Program-made: the position numbers and the translations under genes | Origin: a virus | DNA length: 36,481 nucleotides | IMG/VR virus record: IMGVR_UViG_3300032246_001298 | Coordinates: 1 to 36,481 of that record | Direction: 5' to 3' (one strand) | Part shown: in pieces, positions 21,641 through 32,131 of the stretch | Layout: the number at the start of each line of letters is the position of its first letter | How positions within the stretch are numbered: position 1 is the stretch's first letter | The notes under the pieces: model-generated | The model's input: only the letters and a program-made list of their open reading frames with translations | Told to the model about the DNA's origin: nothing | The model's database searches: none

Positions 21641-22421
21641 TGTATGACACCGCCTTTGTTGTTAAATTAGTATATTTTGCTGCTATTGTAAAAGAATAAC
21701 TTCCATTAAATGATGTACCAGATTTAGGATATATGTTAAAATAATGATATCCGTTAGTTACTGTGGCACCTGTATTCCAAACTTTAGAATTTCTTCCCGC
21801 TGCATTATCTTGATTTTTTCCATTTACTGTAACTTCATAGCCAATAACTCCAGCAACTGCTTTCCATTTTAATTGAATATGACTTCCAATATGTATCGGA
21901 GATGATATTGTTGATTGTACAACTCCAGGTTTTACAGCAGTACTTGTAACAGTTTTTGTTCCCGCAGCATTTGTTGAAGTAGTACCGCCAACATCGTTTA
22001 TTGCTGAAACTACTTGGTGGTTTGAAATATCCGCAACAGCTTCATAAGATATTGTACCATCTGTTGAAATATCATCAGTAGCTGGATCAAAAGTTATATT
22101 TATAGTAATAAGACTGTTTGCATTTGATTGATCATAGCTAGTGTCAGCTGGATTTGTAGCATCCCAATATAAATTGGTTGGGGGATGAAGTGTTGTAGCA
22201 AGAGCTCCACTATCTAATTCTACCTCTGGTGCTACGTTGTTAGTTTTTAAATATTTAAGATATTGTTCATCGCTAAGTATTCTAATTTCTCCAACATAGT
22301 TAGAGATATAAAAAGGATCTTTTGCTCTAGGATCTGATTCATGCAAAATGAGGGTCTTGCGTTTTTGTACGCTTCCCGCTAATCCCGTAACTATTCTGCT
22401 ACTTGAATTGATATCAGTCAT
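21624..22421 (-). CDS. Minor tail protein with Fn3-like C-terminal domain (265 aa)
   Basis: The 265-residue protein has an N-terminal segment of tail-attachment type (KRKTLILHESDPRAKDPFYISNYVGEIRILSDEQYLKYL), then two beta domains: one around TLHPPTNLYWDATNPAD and a second with IQLKWKAVAGVIGYEVTVNG (near residue 195), where the W-x-A-V-x-G-x-x-G-Y-E-V order is a typical Fn3 B-C strand motif. The last domain ends GTSFNGSYSFTIAAKY. It probably sits in the distal tail. AAAGGAGG precedes the ATG, right behind an extended -10 promoter. The role is inferred from context and domain shape. Confidence 0.7.
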   Translation of the reverse strand: MTDINSSSRIVTGLAGSVQKRKTLILHESDPRAKDPFYISNYVGEIRILSDEQYLKYLKTNNVAPEVELDSGALATTLHPPTNLYWDATNPADTSYDQSNANSLITINITFDPATDDISTDGTISYEAVADISNHQVVSAINDVGGTTSTNAAGTKTVTSTAVKPGVVQSTISSPIHIGSHIQLKWKAVAGVIGYEVTVNGKNQDNAAGRNSKVWNTGATVTNGYHYFNIYPKSGTSFNGSYSFTIAAKYTNLTTKAVSYSGFTI

Positions 22422-22436
22422 TTATCCTCCTTTATC

Positions 22437-22445
22437 ATTATACCA
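22437..22445 (-). promoter_or_regulatory. Extended -10 promoter element TGGTATAAT
   Basis: In the 31-base gap between the tail tip gene and the next fibre gene the minus strand reads TGGTATAAT, a perfect extended -10, followed by the ribosome site AAAGGAGG. No good -35 box is seen. It may start a transcript for the fibre cluster. The same motif recurs at other gaps, which is the main reason to believe it. Confidence 0.55.
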
Positions 22446-22452
22446 TTTAGCC

Positions 22453-25400
22453 CTATGCTATCTGATTTAAGGTTAATATTGTTTTTAAACCTTGATCAAA
22501 TGTTTGTTGAATTCCTTGAACAAAATATGTTTGATTAGATATGTTTTTTAATGAATAATTAATTTTAACAACATCTCCAATTTCAAACAATGGATTACCA
22601 TATATTGAAACTGTTGTATCTCTACTAAAACCATCTACTGCTCTAAAAATATTTTTTAATATACCCAAAGCAGCATTTTTTGATTGAACCCAATTAGACC
22701 TAATTTCTATACTTTCATTTATATTGGCAGGATCAAATATTTTTTCTATTGCTGTTTCGCTACTAAGGGATACAAGTTCGTTTGTATTAACAAAAAAACT
22801 TACATCTATAGGATTAATTGCATCTGGAGATTTTTTAATCCAAATTGCTGATGGTGATCCATTAATAATTGCAAACCTTCCTCTAAATCCAGAGCTATAA
22901 ATTCCAGAATATGCTAATGCGTCTGTCTCTACAGTTACATTTCCAAGAACTTGCTTTTTATCTCCGTAATAATAATACCAGCGGTATGGTGATGGAACTG
23001 CATAAGCACTTAGTGCTGGTGCAGTTTGATACTGAACATCATAATAGTTAATTCCAAAAATTTGTGGTTTTGTTTGCATCATATAATTAATTTCAAACAC
23101 TTTATGTCCGCCAGCTATTGTGCTTGCAAAACTTGGTAATTGCCAATGATACCAAATTGATGGATCATCCAGGGCAGTTTGAGTTGCATATAATTCTGAA
23201 AACACAATGCTTCCAGCTGTAGAATTTTGTGCATTTTTTGTTTGAGCAAATATGCCATATTGTCCTGAAGTATTAATGTTAATTTCTTTTGTTTGTATAT
23301 TCAACTTCTTTTTATTAAGATGAATTTCAAAAGATGGACCCTTAACAGATTGCTTAGTAATTGTATCGTACCATGTCGGAGGATTTTCAATTTTAACAAA
23401 TTTTAAATTAACAGACTTTCCCAACTCTTCAAATGGAGATTCTTTTGGATATGCTGCTATATCATTTAATAAAGATTCGCTTATGTTTACATATTGAACG
23501 CTTTTGCCATCTTTTGATAAAAGAGAATTATTTTCATTACCTTGATAAACATATAAATGATAAGCTGGTGTTTGAACAAGTGATGATCCTAAATACTTTG
23601 CTCCACCATTTTCTTGTCTTAATTCTATATATACTGGATTGCCACCAAGGTTTACTACTATTCCGCCGCCTAATCCAATATGATGTGGGTTTCCAGAATT
23701 TGGACCTATATGCATTTTTACAGAAAATGTATTATATGGATGATTTGTATCGCTTTGCTCTCCACTACTAGGAACCAATATACTATACGTTCCAGGTGTT
23801 GTGGCATTCATTTGAATATCATTGTTTGAATTTAAAGAAGGATTTAATCCAGAATAAACTTGCATTTTTGAATATAAAGAATTTTCATCACTTGAACTAT
23901 TTAAATTAGTTATTAAATTATGTGTTCTTACTGGAGTGTTAAACAATCCTCTTTCAACATTGGCAATTTTTCCAGTTGGGGTATACTTTACAGTTCCTCC
24001 CCAACCAGATCTGGCTGAAAAATCAGATATAGCAGCACTTAAATCAGAGCTGTTTGAAACTATAACCTTATAATTTGAATCAAAAAAGTTTGGAGTTATT
24101 GATGAATTAGAAAAATCTAAACCGTGTATATCAAATTTAAACTCTTTATCTTTAAACGATACAATTTCTCCTTCAATTATTGCATATCCAGAATGATCAA
24201 CTCCAAAAGAATGAAAAGTGCTTACTAAATCATCTGGTTTAATATAAAAATAATTTTGTGAATAAGATGATATAGAGCCATTTAAATAATTAAATGTACA
24301 AACATCTTCTTTTTCTGCTTGCCACAAAACATCATATTTATCTATTAAATTAGTTGTAAGATTTTTAATATTTGCTAATCCTTCTATATCAAGAGTCTTT
24401 ACAATTTGAGGTGTTTTAAATCTAAGGGTGGCTTTTCCAAGTTTTGTTTTTACTTTTTCTGTATAAGTATCCTGTGTAATATTGCTTGTTACTGTAAGAT
24501 TATCTGTATAACCCGCTGCCGTTGTAATTGATTGTGGACTTGAATTATCGTGAAGCAAAAGGTTTGCTTGAGTGTTAGATAATATATTGTCTAAGCTTAA
24601 AAAATTCATTACTCCATAAGCATCAATATATGCTCCAATTTGATATACCTCAAATAATTCTCTAAGAACGTCAAAAACTTTTTGTTGTTGTCCATCAGCA
24701 TAAAAAAACGAAGAATCAATTGCTTGCTTATTTGTATGTACAACTCCATCAACCATAGTTACTTGAGATTGAGTTACTTTTCTTAAACTGTCATAATCAT
24801 AATCAGTAAATCCAGCAAAATCTAAAATGTTGCTTATAACTTTAAATACATCTTGAGATTTAGAAACATAATCTGTTGGTGATAATAATTGTAAATATTT
24901 TGTAATATCAAATGTTGTTACAGTTGTTCTTTGAAGATCTTGACCTTCCCAACTTTCTGCATACCATACGCCACCTGGAATAACTTTATCTGCTGATGTT
25001 ACTCCAGTAATTGCATCTTTTATTACATAGTTAACATAAAACTTAACGTTCTTTTTAAATAATCCAGACAGTGGAGATTTTGAAGAATTGTTTGAAAAAA
25101 TACTTAAAACATATCCACTAACATTAAATGGAATATTTGAAAGATGAATTAAAGCGCTATTTGAAGATATTGCAGATATAGGCAGGGGATTTTGCTTGTT
25201 GTCTAATTCAGAGTTAGTTTCAACATTCATAACAAAATTTGTTAGATCTAATTCAATTCTTGGTGAAATTTCTACAACTTGAAGCCTGCCCATATCAGCC
25301 TGATATTGAGCATATCGTGTTGAGTCACTTGTAATGGTTGTACTTGGATTTGAATATGCAGATGTAATTGCAAAAGAGTTTTGTGTAACAATAATTTTAT

Positions 25401-26580
25401 TAATTGCTTGTGATAACGTTATGTCTCCAACATTATTAAAAGTTGGCATTGTTGTCCACGGTGTAGTTGTCCAATTTCCATTTGTTTGCAAATAAAGAAT
25501 ACAAACTCCTGCATCAGATATATCACTACCAGAAATACTAATTGATTTTGAATAGCTTGTTATAGTATTATATAAATTAATTGTCATGCTTGTAGGCTTT
25601 GAATAAGCTATATTAAACTTTAAAACAAGCTTATTTGTTGACATTAATTTATCGTATAAAGCACCTATTGAATGACTTGATGTGTTTGAAACAAAATATT
25701 TATATGTTGTATAGTCTGACAGAATTCCATTTTTATATACAGGGTTTCCAGCAGATGAGCTTAAAACTTGTGGATGATATAAAACTGGACTACAAGGCAT
25801 TGTTTGTGTGTCCCAGTATGTAGATGATGAGCCTTTATTAAATCTTGTATTGATTGTTCTAAATCCCGCAGGCAATTGTGTCAATGTATTTCCAGATGGA
25901 ACATAACTTTCGCCTGGTCTAAAAAATCCAAATGCAGCATCTGTTTTCCAAATATTTCCATATTGATAATCAAAATCTGTAGATTGAAAAATTTCAAGTT
26001 GATCAATAAGAACATCATAGGTTGTAGGTGCTCCAACAACTTTTGATGCAATTGTTGTATCTGTAGAAGTAAAATCTAAGTTTAATATAAATGATGAATA
26101 TGCTGTATCAACTGGACGGGAACTAGCATAAAGCTCAAATTTAGTCCATGTAGTATTATCAATTCGCTTAGATTCAGAATCTGACCTATGACTATCTATG
26201 TATGATAAAGCAGTTAATGTTACTTCAACATCTGTAATGGTCTTTGCATAAAATACTATCTTATATGTATTAAGCCCACTAGTTGTGTTTACTGTTAGTT
26301 TTCCCGACCCATTTTGTCCCGTTGTAGAAAATTTTAATGCACTTGTATCAGAGTATCCATTTGATACCCTACCTTTAGATGAGTCATATGTAATTGCACA
26401 ATTTGATACAGTCCAGATGCTAGGGGTTTTCCAGTTATTTGATACTTGAGTTCCATCACCTGCAAAAGTAACATAAGGTGCATAAAAAAGATTATAATTC
26501 CATTCAGCAGATACGGCAGGAACTACGTAATGAGAATCGCCTGTTGAAAAATATTGTTTAACTGCTGATGTACCTAACAT
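22453..26580 (-). CDS. Large tail tip/minor tail protein (Tal-like, 1,375 aa)
   Basis: The largest gene here after the tape measure. The N-terminus (residues 1-210) looks like a carbohydrate-binding beta sandwich: TPSIWTVSNCAITYDSSKG, DTSALKFSTTG, YKIVFYAK and DVLIDQLEIFQS. The central region has TFDITKYLQLLSPTDYV and FDVLRELFEVYQIGAYIDAYGVM (near residue 640), which resemble the hub and adaptor region of tail-associated proteins. A LamG-like stretch follows (FSVKMHIGPNSGNPHHIGLGGG, near residue 960). The C-terminus ends YGNPLFEIGDVVKINYS...YFVQGIQQTFDQGLKTILTLNQIA, a closing segment I recall from actinobacteriophage minor tail proteins. It probably caps the tail, contacts the host and may carry enzymatic or binding domains. 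GGAGG lies immediately before its ATG. Confidence 0.78.
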   Translation of the reverse strand: MLGTSAVKQYFSTGDSHYVVPAVSAEWNYNLFYAPYVTFAGDGTQVSNNWKTPSIWTVSNCAITYDSSKGRVSNGYSDTSALKFSTTGQNGSGKLTVNTTSGLNTYKIVFYAKTITDVEVTLTALSYIDSHRSDSESKRIDNTTWTKFELYASSRPVDTAYSSFILNLDFTSTDTTIASKVVGAPTTYDVLIDQLEIFQSTDFDYQYGNIWKTDAAFGFFRPGESYVPSGNTLTQLPAGFRTINTRFNKGSSSTYWDTQTMPCSPVLYHPQVLSSSAGNPVYKNGILSDYTTYKYFVSNTSSHSIGALYDKLMSTNKLVLKFNIAYSKPTSMTINLYNTITSYSKSISISGSDISDAGVCILYLQTNGNWTTTPWTTMPTFNNVGDITLSQAINKIIVTQNSFAITSAYSNPSTTITSDSTRYAQYQADMGRLQVVEISPRIELDLTNFVMNVETNSELDNKQNPLPISAISSNSALIHLSNIPFNVSGYVLSIFSNNSSKSPLSGLFKKNVKFYVNYVIKDAITGVTSADKVIPGGVWYAESWEGQDLQRTTVTTFDITKYLQLLSPTDYVSKSQDVFKVISNILDFAGFTDYDYDSLRKVTQSQVTMVDGVVHTNKQAIDSSFFYADGQQQKVFDVLRELFEVYQIGAYIDAYGVMNFLSLDNILSNTQANLLLHDNSSPQSITTAAGYTDNLTVTSNITQDTYTEKVKTKLGKATLRFKTPQIVKTLDIEGLANIKNLTTNLIDKYDVLWQAEKEDVCTFNYLNGSISSYSQNYFYIKPDDLVSTFHSFGVDHSGYAIIEGEIVSFKDKEFKFDIHGLDFSNSSITPNFFDSNYKVIVSNSSDLSAAISDFSARSGWGGTVKYTPTGKIANVERGLFNTPVRTHNLITNLNSSSDENSLYSKMQVYSGLNPSLNSNNDIQMNATTPGTYSILVPSSGEQSDTNHPYNTFSVKMHIGPNSGNPHHIGLGGGIVVNLGGNPVYIELRQENGGAKYLGSSLVQTPAYHLYVYQGNENNSLLSKDGKSVQYVNISESLLNDIAAYPKESPFEELGKSVNLKFVKIENPPTWYDTITKQSVKGPSFEIHLNKKKLNIQTKEININTSGQYGIFAQTKNAQNSTAGSIVFSELYATQTALDDPSIWYHWQLPSFASTIAGGHKVFEINYMMQTKPQIFGINYYDVQYQTAPALSAYAVPSPYRWYYYYGDKKQVLGNVTVETDALAYSGIYSSGFRGRFAIINGSPSAIWIKKSPDAINPIDVSFFVNTNELVSLSSETAIEKIFDPANINESIEIRSNWVQSKNAALGILKNIFRAVDGFSRDTTVSIYGNPLFEIGDVVKINYSLKNISNQTYFVQGIQQTFDQGLKTILTLNQIA

Positions 26581-27110
26581 TATACCTCCGTAAATTCTAT
26601 TGTTATATTTACGAGATCGTAACCTTTTCCATTACCGCCTGCGTTTCTTTTAACAATTTCATAATCAAAATTGGTAATATAAGCAGTATAAACTACATTA
26701 TCTGTATCTGTGGCTGCTTCAAAAGAAGAGTAATAAGTATTTTCGTCGGGTGTAAAACCATCTGTTGTATTTATATTTTGAGTAGTAATTCCAGCATTGA
26801 TTAGTTTAACATAAATTGGAACAAACACATTTGCTTCATAAAAAGACTTCATCCATGCTCCAGCTTTACCGCTGTAAGAATCTGTTGATTTATAATCAAC
26901 TGCATTTTGTGTAAGTGAAGGAACTAAATTCCAACTTGAAGTAATTTTATGCTTTCTTGCAACAACATAACGACGTAAAGTTCCATCAGCCATGCGGTTA
27001 GTTTTTTCAATAACCTCATATCCAATTCTAATTGGTTGACGATTATGATCTGTTAATTTATACCAATTAGTATTATCTATTGATACTTGAATTCCAGCTT
27101 GTAATTGCAT
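26580..27110 (-). CDS. Distal tail-like minor tail protein (176 aa)
   Basis: This 176-residue protein has beta-rich character: QLQAGIQVSIDNTNWYKLTDHNR, IGYEVIEKTNRMADGTLRRYVVARKHKITSSW and a late VVYTAYITNFDYEIVKRN. It comes directly after the tape measure and before the large tail tip protein, the usual place of the distal tail protein (Dit) in siphoviruses. The ADGTLRRYVV segment resembles the N-terminal tail-tube-like domain of such proteins. It overlaps both neighbours by one base. Naming it Dit rests on position and length rather than on a search. Confidence 0.68.
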   Translation of the reverse strand: MQLQAGIQVSIDNTNWYKLTDHNRQPIRIGYEVIEKTNRMADGTLRRYVVARKHKITSSWNLVPSLTQNAVDYKSTDSYSGKAGAWMKSFYEANVFVPIYVKLINAGITTQNINTTDGFTPDENTYYSSFEAATDTDNVVYTAYITNFDYEIVKRNAGGNGKGYDLVNITIEFTEV

Positions 27111-30100
27111 TATCCACCCACCTTATTTTTTGTTCCAGACATTGCTGTTTTTACTCCAGCTTGTGCCAAAGCACCTGATACTGCATTTTTTGCAGCAGAC
27201 TCAAGTTGTTCTGATGTTAAATTGCTTCCATTAATTACAACATTAATTGCTGGAACATTTGCGCCAGTTGTTCCCAATTGTGATGCACTACCATATTGTA
27301 CAGCAGCTGGCATATTTACAGAACCAGCATTGTATGTTCCAAGCTTTGGATTATAATTTTTTAATGCATTCACTTCTGCTTTTGTAAGAGATTTACCTTC
27401 TGCAATTTTTGCTTGGGCATCAGAATACATTTGTCTACCCTTATCAATCATTTGTTGATTTTGATTAGACGTAACATTCATTTGATATTTATCTGCATTA
27501 CCAGCCATTTGTTGACGAAGTAAATTAGCCTTTAAATAATCTCCACTTGCCATTGCTTGTCTGATCTGACCTTGTAAATCTGTTTGCTGTGTAGCATAAT
27601 TTATAGCATCTTGAGCAGCTTGATTTTGTGAATCCATTAATGCTTTTTGTCTTTCAAGCTCTGTAGTTCTTTTATTTTCTAAATCTAAAATTGGCTTATA
27701 TTTCTTTTGAAGAACTGAAATTTTATTTGCAGCAATTTCTTCTGCACTTAAAGGGGTGCCATCAGGCTTTAAGTTTGAATCAGCAGGTTTTTTTGTACCA
27801 GATATTGTAACAACAGCATCAGCAATTTGTTTTAATTTATCAGCAAACTCTTTAGTTCCTGGCTTTAAAGTTGTAAGTTGTGTAAGAAGTGGGGAAGGAT
27901 TTTTTCCAGTTAATTCAGCTAATTTAAAATAATTAATTGTATCAGCAAGTGGCAAATTTAATTTTTTAATTTGATCAGCTGTAGTATTTGTTGTTAATTT
28001 ACTCTTTAATAAAGCATTAATAAACAATGTAGATGCTTGTGTATTACCCTTTAATTTAGATTCAATTGCAGCAAGCTTTTGCTTATATGCATCAACAGAT
28101 GTTCCAGCATCCAGCATGCTCTTGCCAACACTTACTATGTTTTCAGCAAGTTTTCCGCCAATAGTTGTTGTGTCTCTTTTTTTAGCAAATGATGCAACTT
28201 CAGCTTCTGTTCTAGCATACCCTGGTGTTCCCTTTTGATTTTGATTTTGTGAAAGCCAATATGAATCTTGAGCCATTGTTTGTTGTTCAGAATAAGTTAA
28301 ATTGCCAGACTGCATGCCTTCTGCACTTAATAGTTTTTCAGTAGATCCTTTTACATCTTTTGCTTTTCCAGACACTTTGCTGTGTCCTGTTGCAGATAAA
28401 TAAAGATCAATCATTTTTTGTGCTTTTGCTGGATCCATATTTCCTAATGCTACCTGTGCTGCTGCAAAAGATTCAATAATAGATTTAGCTTTTTTATCAT
28501 CAACGCCCTTTAATTGATCAAAAATTAATTTCATAGGATTATCTGGTTTTAATTGATTTATTGAATCAATAAAATCTTTTGTTGCTGATTTAAATGAATC
28601 CATTTTTGGTATCACTGGGGTTAATGCCTTATCAAGATTAATAACTTGAATATTTTCACCAGATACAGCTCCACCAAACATACTTACTGCATCAGCACTT
28701 GCTTTAAAAGTTGCTTCAGCAGTAGCTTTATGTATTTTTTCTGCATTTATTAACTTACTTATTCCGCCTATAAGTCCACCTATTGCAGCTCCCGCTGCAG
28801 CACCTTCAGGTCCTAAAAATGCTCCATAACTTGCACCAGTTATTGCAGCATTAGCAATACTTCCCCCTGGAAGCTTTTCTATTGTTGGTCCAGCAAATTG
28901 TTGTGCTAATTGAAGTCCTAAACCCATTCCAAGACCACTAAATCTTCCTGTCATCATCTTAGGCATTTTAGATTGAATTTTTGCTCTTGTTGCCATTCTA
29001 GCCTGATTAAATTTTGAGAATCTACCTTTAGGTCTTGATGTTGATGCTAGGCCTGGTTCTGTTTCTGTTGCAAGATTTGTATATTCTGATCTAGATCCTG
29101 AAAGCAAAGTTTCTTCCATAACAGAATTTGCTGCTGCTTTAACCTTTGGCTTTGATTCTTTAATTCCTTCTGTAACACCATCAACCATGTTTTTAGCGGC
29201 ACGTTTTGTTGCTTTTGATGGAGATGCCGCACCTGATGCAATATTTAATTCTTTTGCTAAAATTTCTTGTCTTGCTCTTTCTTCACGCTCTGCAACTAAA
29301 CGATTGACCTGTCTTGTTGCAGATGGTCGGAATTGTGGAAGTCCTTGTGGAGAAGCGGTAAATCCTCCCATTTGATCTAATCTCATTCTTTCTGCCATTG
29401 GCAACTCTCCAGCCAATCTTGCACCTGTTACTGCTGACGCACTTTTTACCCAAGGCAAAGTTCGAGATCCAAAATTCTTTCCTGGCTTTAGTTCTCCACT
29501 TGTTACTCTTTTATCAATATCATCAAGTGCAGTTTTAAACAATTTCATTTCTAATTTTTCAATTGGTTGTTTGCCAGTTAAAATTCCTTTTGCTGATGCC
29601 CTTAATTCTGATTCAGAAAAACCTTCATTAACCATTGTTGTTATTGCATTTTCCATTGACTTTCCAAATGCCGCAACATTATTTTTACTATTAGGTCTTG
29701 TTAAAAGATTTAATGATTGATTTTCTGGAGCAGTTAAAGCATACATCTTTGAATAATCGCTCCAATCTTTTGGCATAGCGCCTTCTCTTGGTGCGACGTG
29801 AGATATATTTCCAAACATCATTTCTTTTTCAGATTTGCTAGATATAGACATTCCAGCCGCTCTCATAGAAGCAATTTCTTTAGCAATAATTCCAAGTTGT
29901 GTGTCTCTTACACCTGGCATTGCTCCATATACTCTTTCAGCCTGCGTAAATGCAGAAGAAGGTCTGCTTGATCCACCTGGAGTTATTCCATCTCCATGTT
30001 GTGGCAATGTTCCATTAATCATTGCACTAATAAATGGTCCATATCTCTTTGTTTGTTTTGTAGGTATTACAGATTCGCCACCCATAAGTAAAGCTGGATA

Positions 30101-32131
30101 AACATCTCCATGAGATGGGTTGCCAGGAACAATTCCGCCTGATGCCATTTTTGGTGCCTTAAATGGTATTCTTCCTCCTGCCAATCCCGCTTCTGCTGCA
30201 AGAAGCTTTCCTGCTAAATTAGTGCCAGATGCTGCTGCCATTCCTACAGCCATTCCTTCAAGACTTATAGTAAGTTCTCTTACAGCTTTATTTAAAAGCA
30301 TTACTGCAGTTTCATCTTGTAAAATCTTTTGACTAAATAATTGTGCTGCATTTTGTGAAGCAATAATTTCTGGTGTAAACAATTGTCCAAAAGTTTTAGT
30401 TCCATTAATAAGGTCTTTCATTGAGAATAAGCCTTTAATTAAATACCCAACAAAGTTAGCAAGTACACCAGTAAACATAATAATTGGGCCAGACAATGCT
30501 ACACCTGCTGCAATAATTCCAAGTACTGTTTTGGCTGGTCCTGGAAGTCCGCCAAAAACTTTTGCAATACTATTTCCAAAATTTAACAAAGATGTTGCAA
30601 CTTGCATAATCTTTTCACCTACTGGTAAAAGATCTGCTTTCATTGTTTCTACAGCTCTTCTAAATTTTCCAGTAGTTGATTCGGTAGCGGTTTTTAATTC
30701 GCCTGATGCAATTGAAGCAAGTTGTGTATCTGAAGCATTTGCTAAATCAAAAGCTTGTTTTGTTTGACTATTTACTGCACCTAAATTTGATATAAGTGCT
30801 TGAATTCTTGCCTCTTGATATTTTCCAAAAAGTTTTTCAATAAGTTGAGCTTGAACAAGAGGCTGTAAACCCTTCAATGATTCTTGAAGCATCATAATCA
30901 TTTGCACAGGATTTCCGCCAGTTTTTGTAGCAATTGATGAAAGGCTTATATTGTATTGAGCAAAAGCATCTTTTGCTGCTTTGGTTGGGTTAATAAGTGA
31001 TGCTAAAGCTGATTTAATTGCGTTTGCAGATTGAGCTGCTGGAACACCCGCTTCTTTCATAGCAACCATCATAATTGCTGTATCTTTAAATGATCCACCC
31101 AATTGTTGAACAATTGGTCCAACTTTTGGAATACCTGCTGCTAAATCTTGCAAGCTTGTTGAGGTTTGGTTTTCAACTGCGTTAAGAAAATTTATTGCGC
31201 CAGAGAGCTGTGTTGTACTTAACTTATATACATTTTGTAAAGAAATGGTTGTTTGCATTGCACTTTGCTGATCCATTTCACCAAGTTTTTGCAAACGTAT
31301 TGATTCTCTTGTTGCTCCAATAAGGTCAACGCCTTGCAATCCAGTAGCTGCCAAATCTGCTGCCATTGCTGCAGTATCTTTTACTGCAACGCCCATTCCT
31401 GCAGCCAATTCTTTTGACAAACCAAGAACTTGTTGCTTAATAGATTCTAATGCTTCTTTTGTTGGTTGTTGAATTCCAATTCCATAAACTTTTTGTAATC
31501 TTACAATTTCATCATTAACTTCTTGAAAAACTCTTGTTGCAGTACTTCCAAAAATTGTAAGTGGCACAGTCATACCAACTGTTAATTGACGACCTGCCCA
31601 CTGAGTATTTTTACCCCAGTTAATAAGAGATTGAGTTCCTTTATCAACAGCAATGTTATAAAGATTTTGAGTATTTGCTGCAATTTTTGTAGCATTTGCT
31701 ACGGCATTAATTTTTGTTGGAGTGAATATAGAAAGAACACCTTGTTTTGTAGGGTCTGACATAATCATTGAATTTTGAAGCTTTGTTTGCTCCATAGCAA
31801 GTGCTTTCATTTGAGCAGTTGCGTTTGTTGTACCAGATTTAATTATTTGAAAGTATTGTGTAAGTTTTAATTTACCGTTTACTAATGCCTCGCCAAACTT
31901 ATCTGTTTCAGCTTTAAGCTTAACTGTTTGTGCTGTAAACTGCCCAGTAGAAAGCAATGTTGCTTTAAATGCAGCGTTAGCCTCGTTTAATTGTTTTGCT
32001 AAATTAGCATTAACGCCTACACTTGAAACGCTTTTATTTAAAATGTTTACTTGTTCTTGTAGAGCTTTAATTTGAGAATTAACGGATTTAAAGTCACCTA
32101 AAGCAACTATATTGAGTTCTACTCTTGCCAT
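27110..32131 (-). CDS. Tail tape measure protein (1,673 aa)
   Basis: The N-terminal quarter is helical and coiled-coil (FKSVNSQIKALQEQVNILNKSV), then a TP901-type core appears: ATRVFQEVNDEIVRLQKVYGI, DTAAMAADLAATGLQGVDLI and FKDTAIMMVAMKEAGVPAAQSANAIKSALASL. A hydrophobic block near residues 527-565 (AKTVLGIIAAGVALSGPIIMF) marks the part that enters the host membrane. GGIVPGNPSHGDVYPALLMGGESVIP near residue 667 is another common tape-measure element. A glycine-rich zipper is near residue 1,110 (AAAGAAIGGLIGG). At about 0.15 nm per residue the tail shaft would be around 250 nm. It follows the tail assembly chaperone, as usual, and overlaps its end by 13 bases. Confidence 0.95.
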   Translation of the reverse strand: MARVELNIVALGDFKSVNSQIKALQEQVNILNKSVSSVGVNANLAKQLNEANAAFKATLLSTGQFTAQTVKLKAETDKFGEALVNGKLKLTQYFQIIKSGTTNATAQMKALAMEQTKLQNSMIMSDPTKQGVLSIFTPTKINAVANATKIAANTQNLYNIAVDKGTQSLINWGKNTQWAGRQLTVGMTVPLTIFGSTATRVFQEVNDEIVRLQKVYGIGIQQPTKEALESIKQQVLGLSKELAAGMGVAVKDTAAMAADLAATGLQGVDLIGATRESIRLQKLGEMDQQSAMQTTISLQNVYKLSTTQLSGAINFLNAVENQTSTSLQDLAAGIPKVGPIVQQLGGSFKDTAIMMVAMKEAGVPAAQSANAIKSALASLINPTKAAKDAFAQYNISLSSIATKTGGNPVQMIMMLQESLKGLQPLVQAQLIEKLFGKYQEARIQALISNLGAVNSQTKQAFDLANASDTQLASIASGELKTATESTTGKFRRAVETMKADLLPVGEKIMQVATSLLNFGNSIAKVFGGLPGPAKTVLGIIAAGVALSGPIIMFTGVLANFVGYLIKGLFSMKDLINGTKTFGQLFTPEIIASQNAAQLFSQKILQDETAVMLLNKAVRELTISLEGMAVGMAAASGTNLAGKLLAAEAGLAGGRIPFKAPKMASGGIVPGNPSHGDVYPALLMGGESVIPTKQTKRYGPFISAMINGTLPQHGDGITPGGSSRPSSAFTQAERVYGAMPGVRDTQLGIIAKEIASMRAAGMSISSKSEKEMMFGNISHVAPREGAMPKDWSDYSKMYALTAPENQSLNLLTRPNSKNNVAAFGKSMENAITTMVNEGFSESELRASAKGILTGKQPIEKLEMKLFKTALDDIDKRVTSGELKPGKNFGSRTLPWVKSASAVTGARLAGELPMAERMRLDQMGGFTASPQGLPQFRPSATRQVNRLVAEREERARQEILAKELNIASGAASPSKATKRAAKNMVDGVTEGIKESKPKVKAAANSVMEETLLSGSRSEYTNLATETEPGLASTSRPKGRFSKFNQARMATRAKIQSKMPKMMTGRFSGLGMGLGLQLAQQFAGPTIEKLPGGSIANAAITGASYGAFLGPEGAAAGAAIGGLIGGISKLINAEKIHKATAEATFKASADAVSMFGGAVSGENIQVINLDKALTPVIPKMDSFKSATKDFIDSINQLKPDNPMKLIFDQLKGVDDKKAKSIIESFAAAQVALGNMDPAKAQKMIDLYLSATGHSKVSGKAKDVKGSTEKLLSAEGMQSGNLTYSEQQTMAQDSYWLSQNQNQKGTPGYARTEAEVASFAKKRDTTTIGGKLAENIVSVGKSMLDAGTSVDAYKQKLAAIESKLKGNTQASTLFINALLKSKLTTNTTADQIKKLNLPLADTINYFKLAELTGKNPSPLLTQLTTLKPGTKEFADKLKQIADAVVTISGTKKPADSNLKPDGTPLSAEEIAANKISVLQKKYKPILDLENKRTTELERQKALMDSQNQAAQDAINYATQQTDLQGQIRQAMASGDYLKANLLRQQMAGNADKYQMNVTSNQNQQMIDKGRQMYSDAQAKIAEGKSLTKAEVNALKNYNPKLGTYNAGSVNMPAAVQYGSASQLGTTGANVPAINVVINGSNLTSEQLESAAKNAVSGALAQAGVKTAMSGTKNKVGG

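Noticed and set aside
26579-26587. TATAAT before the large tail tip gene as a promoter
   Set aside because: The bases read GGAGGTATAATG, in which GGAGG is the ribosome site and the last ATG is the start codon. There is no TG at the extended position and it lies next to a coding gene with no gap.
253-30767. Plus-strand open frames, such as 7098-7502, 7669-8040, 2058-2354 and 29835-30101
   Set aside because: All lie inside clearly identified minus-strand genes, lack ribosome sites in context, and their translations have no recognisable domains. They are frame shadows.
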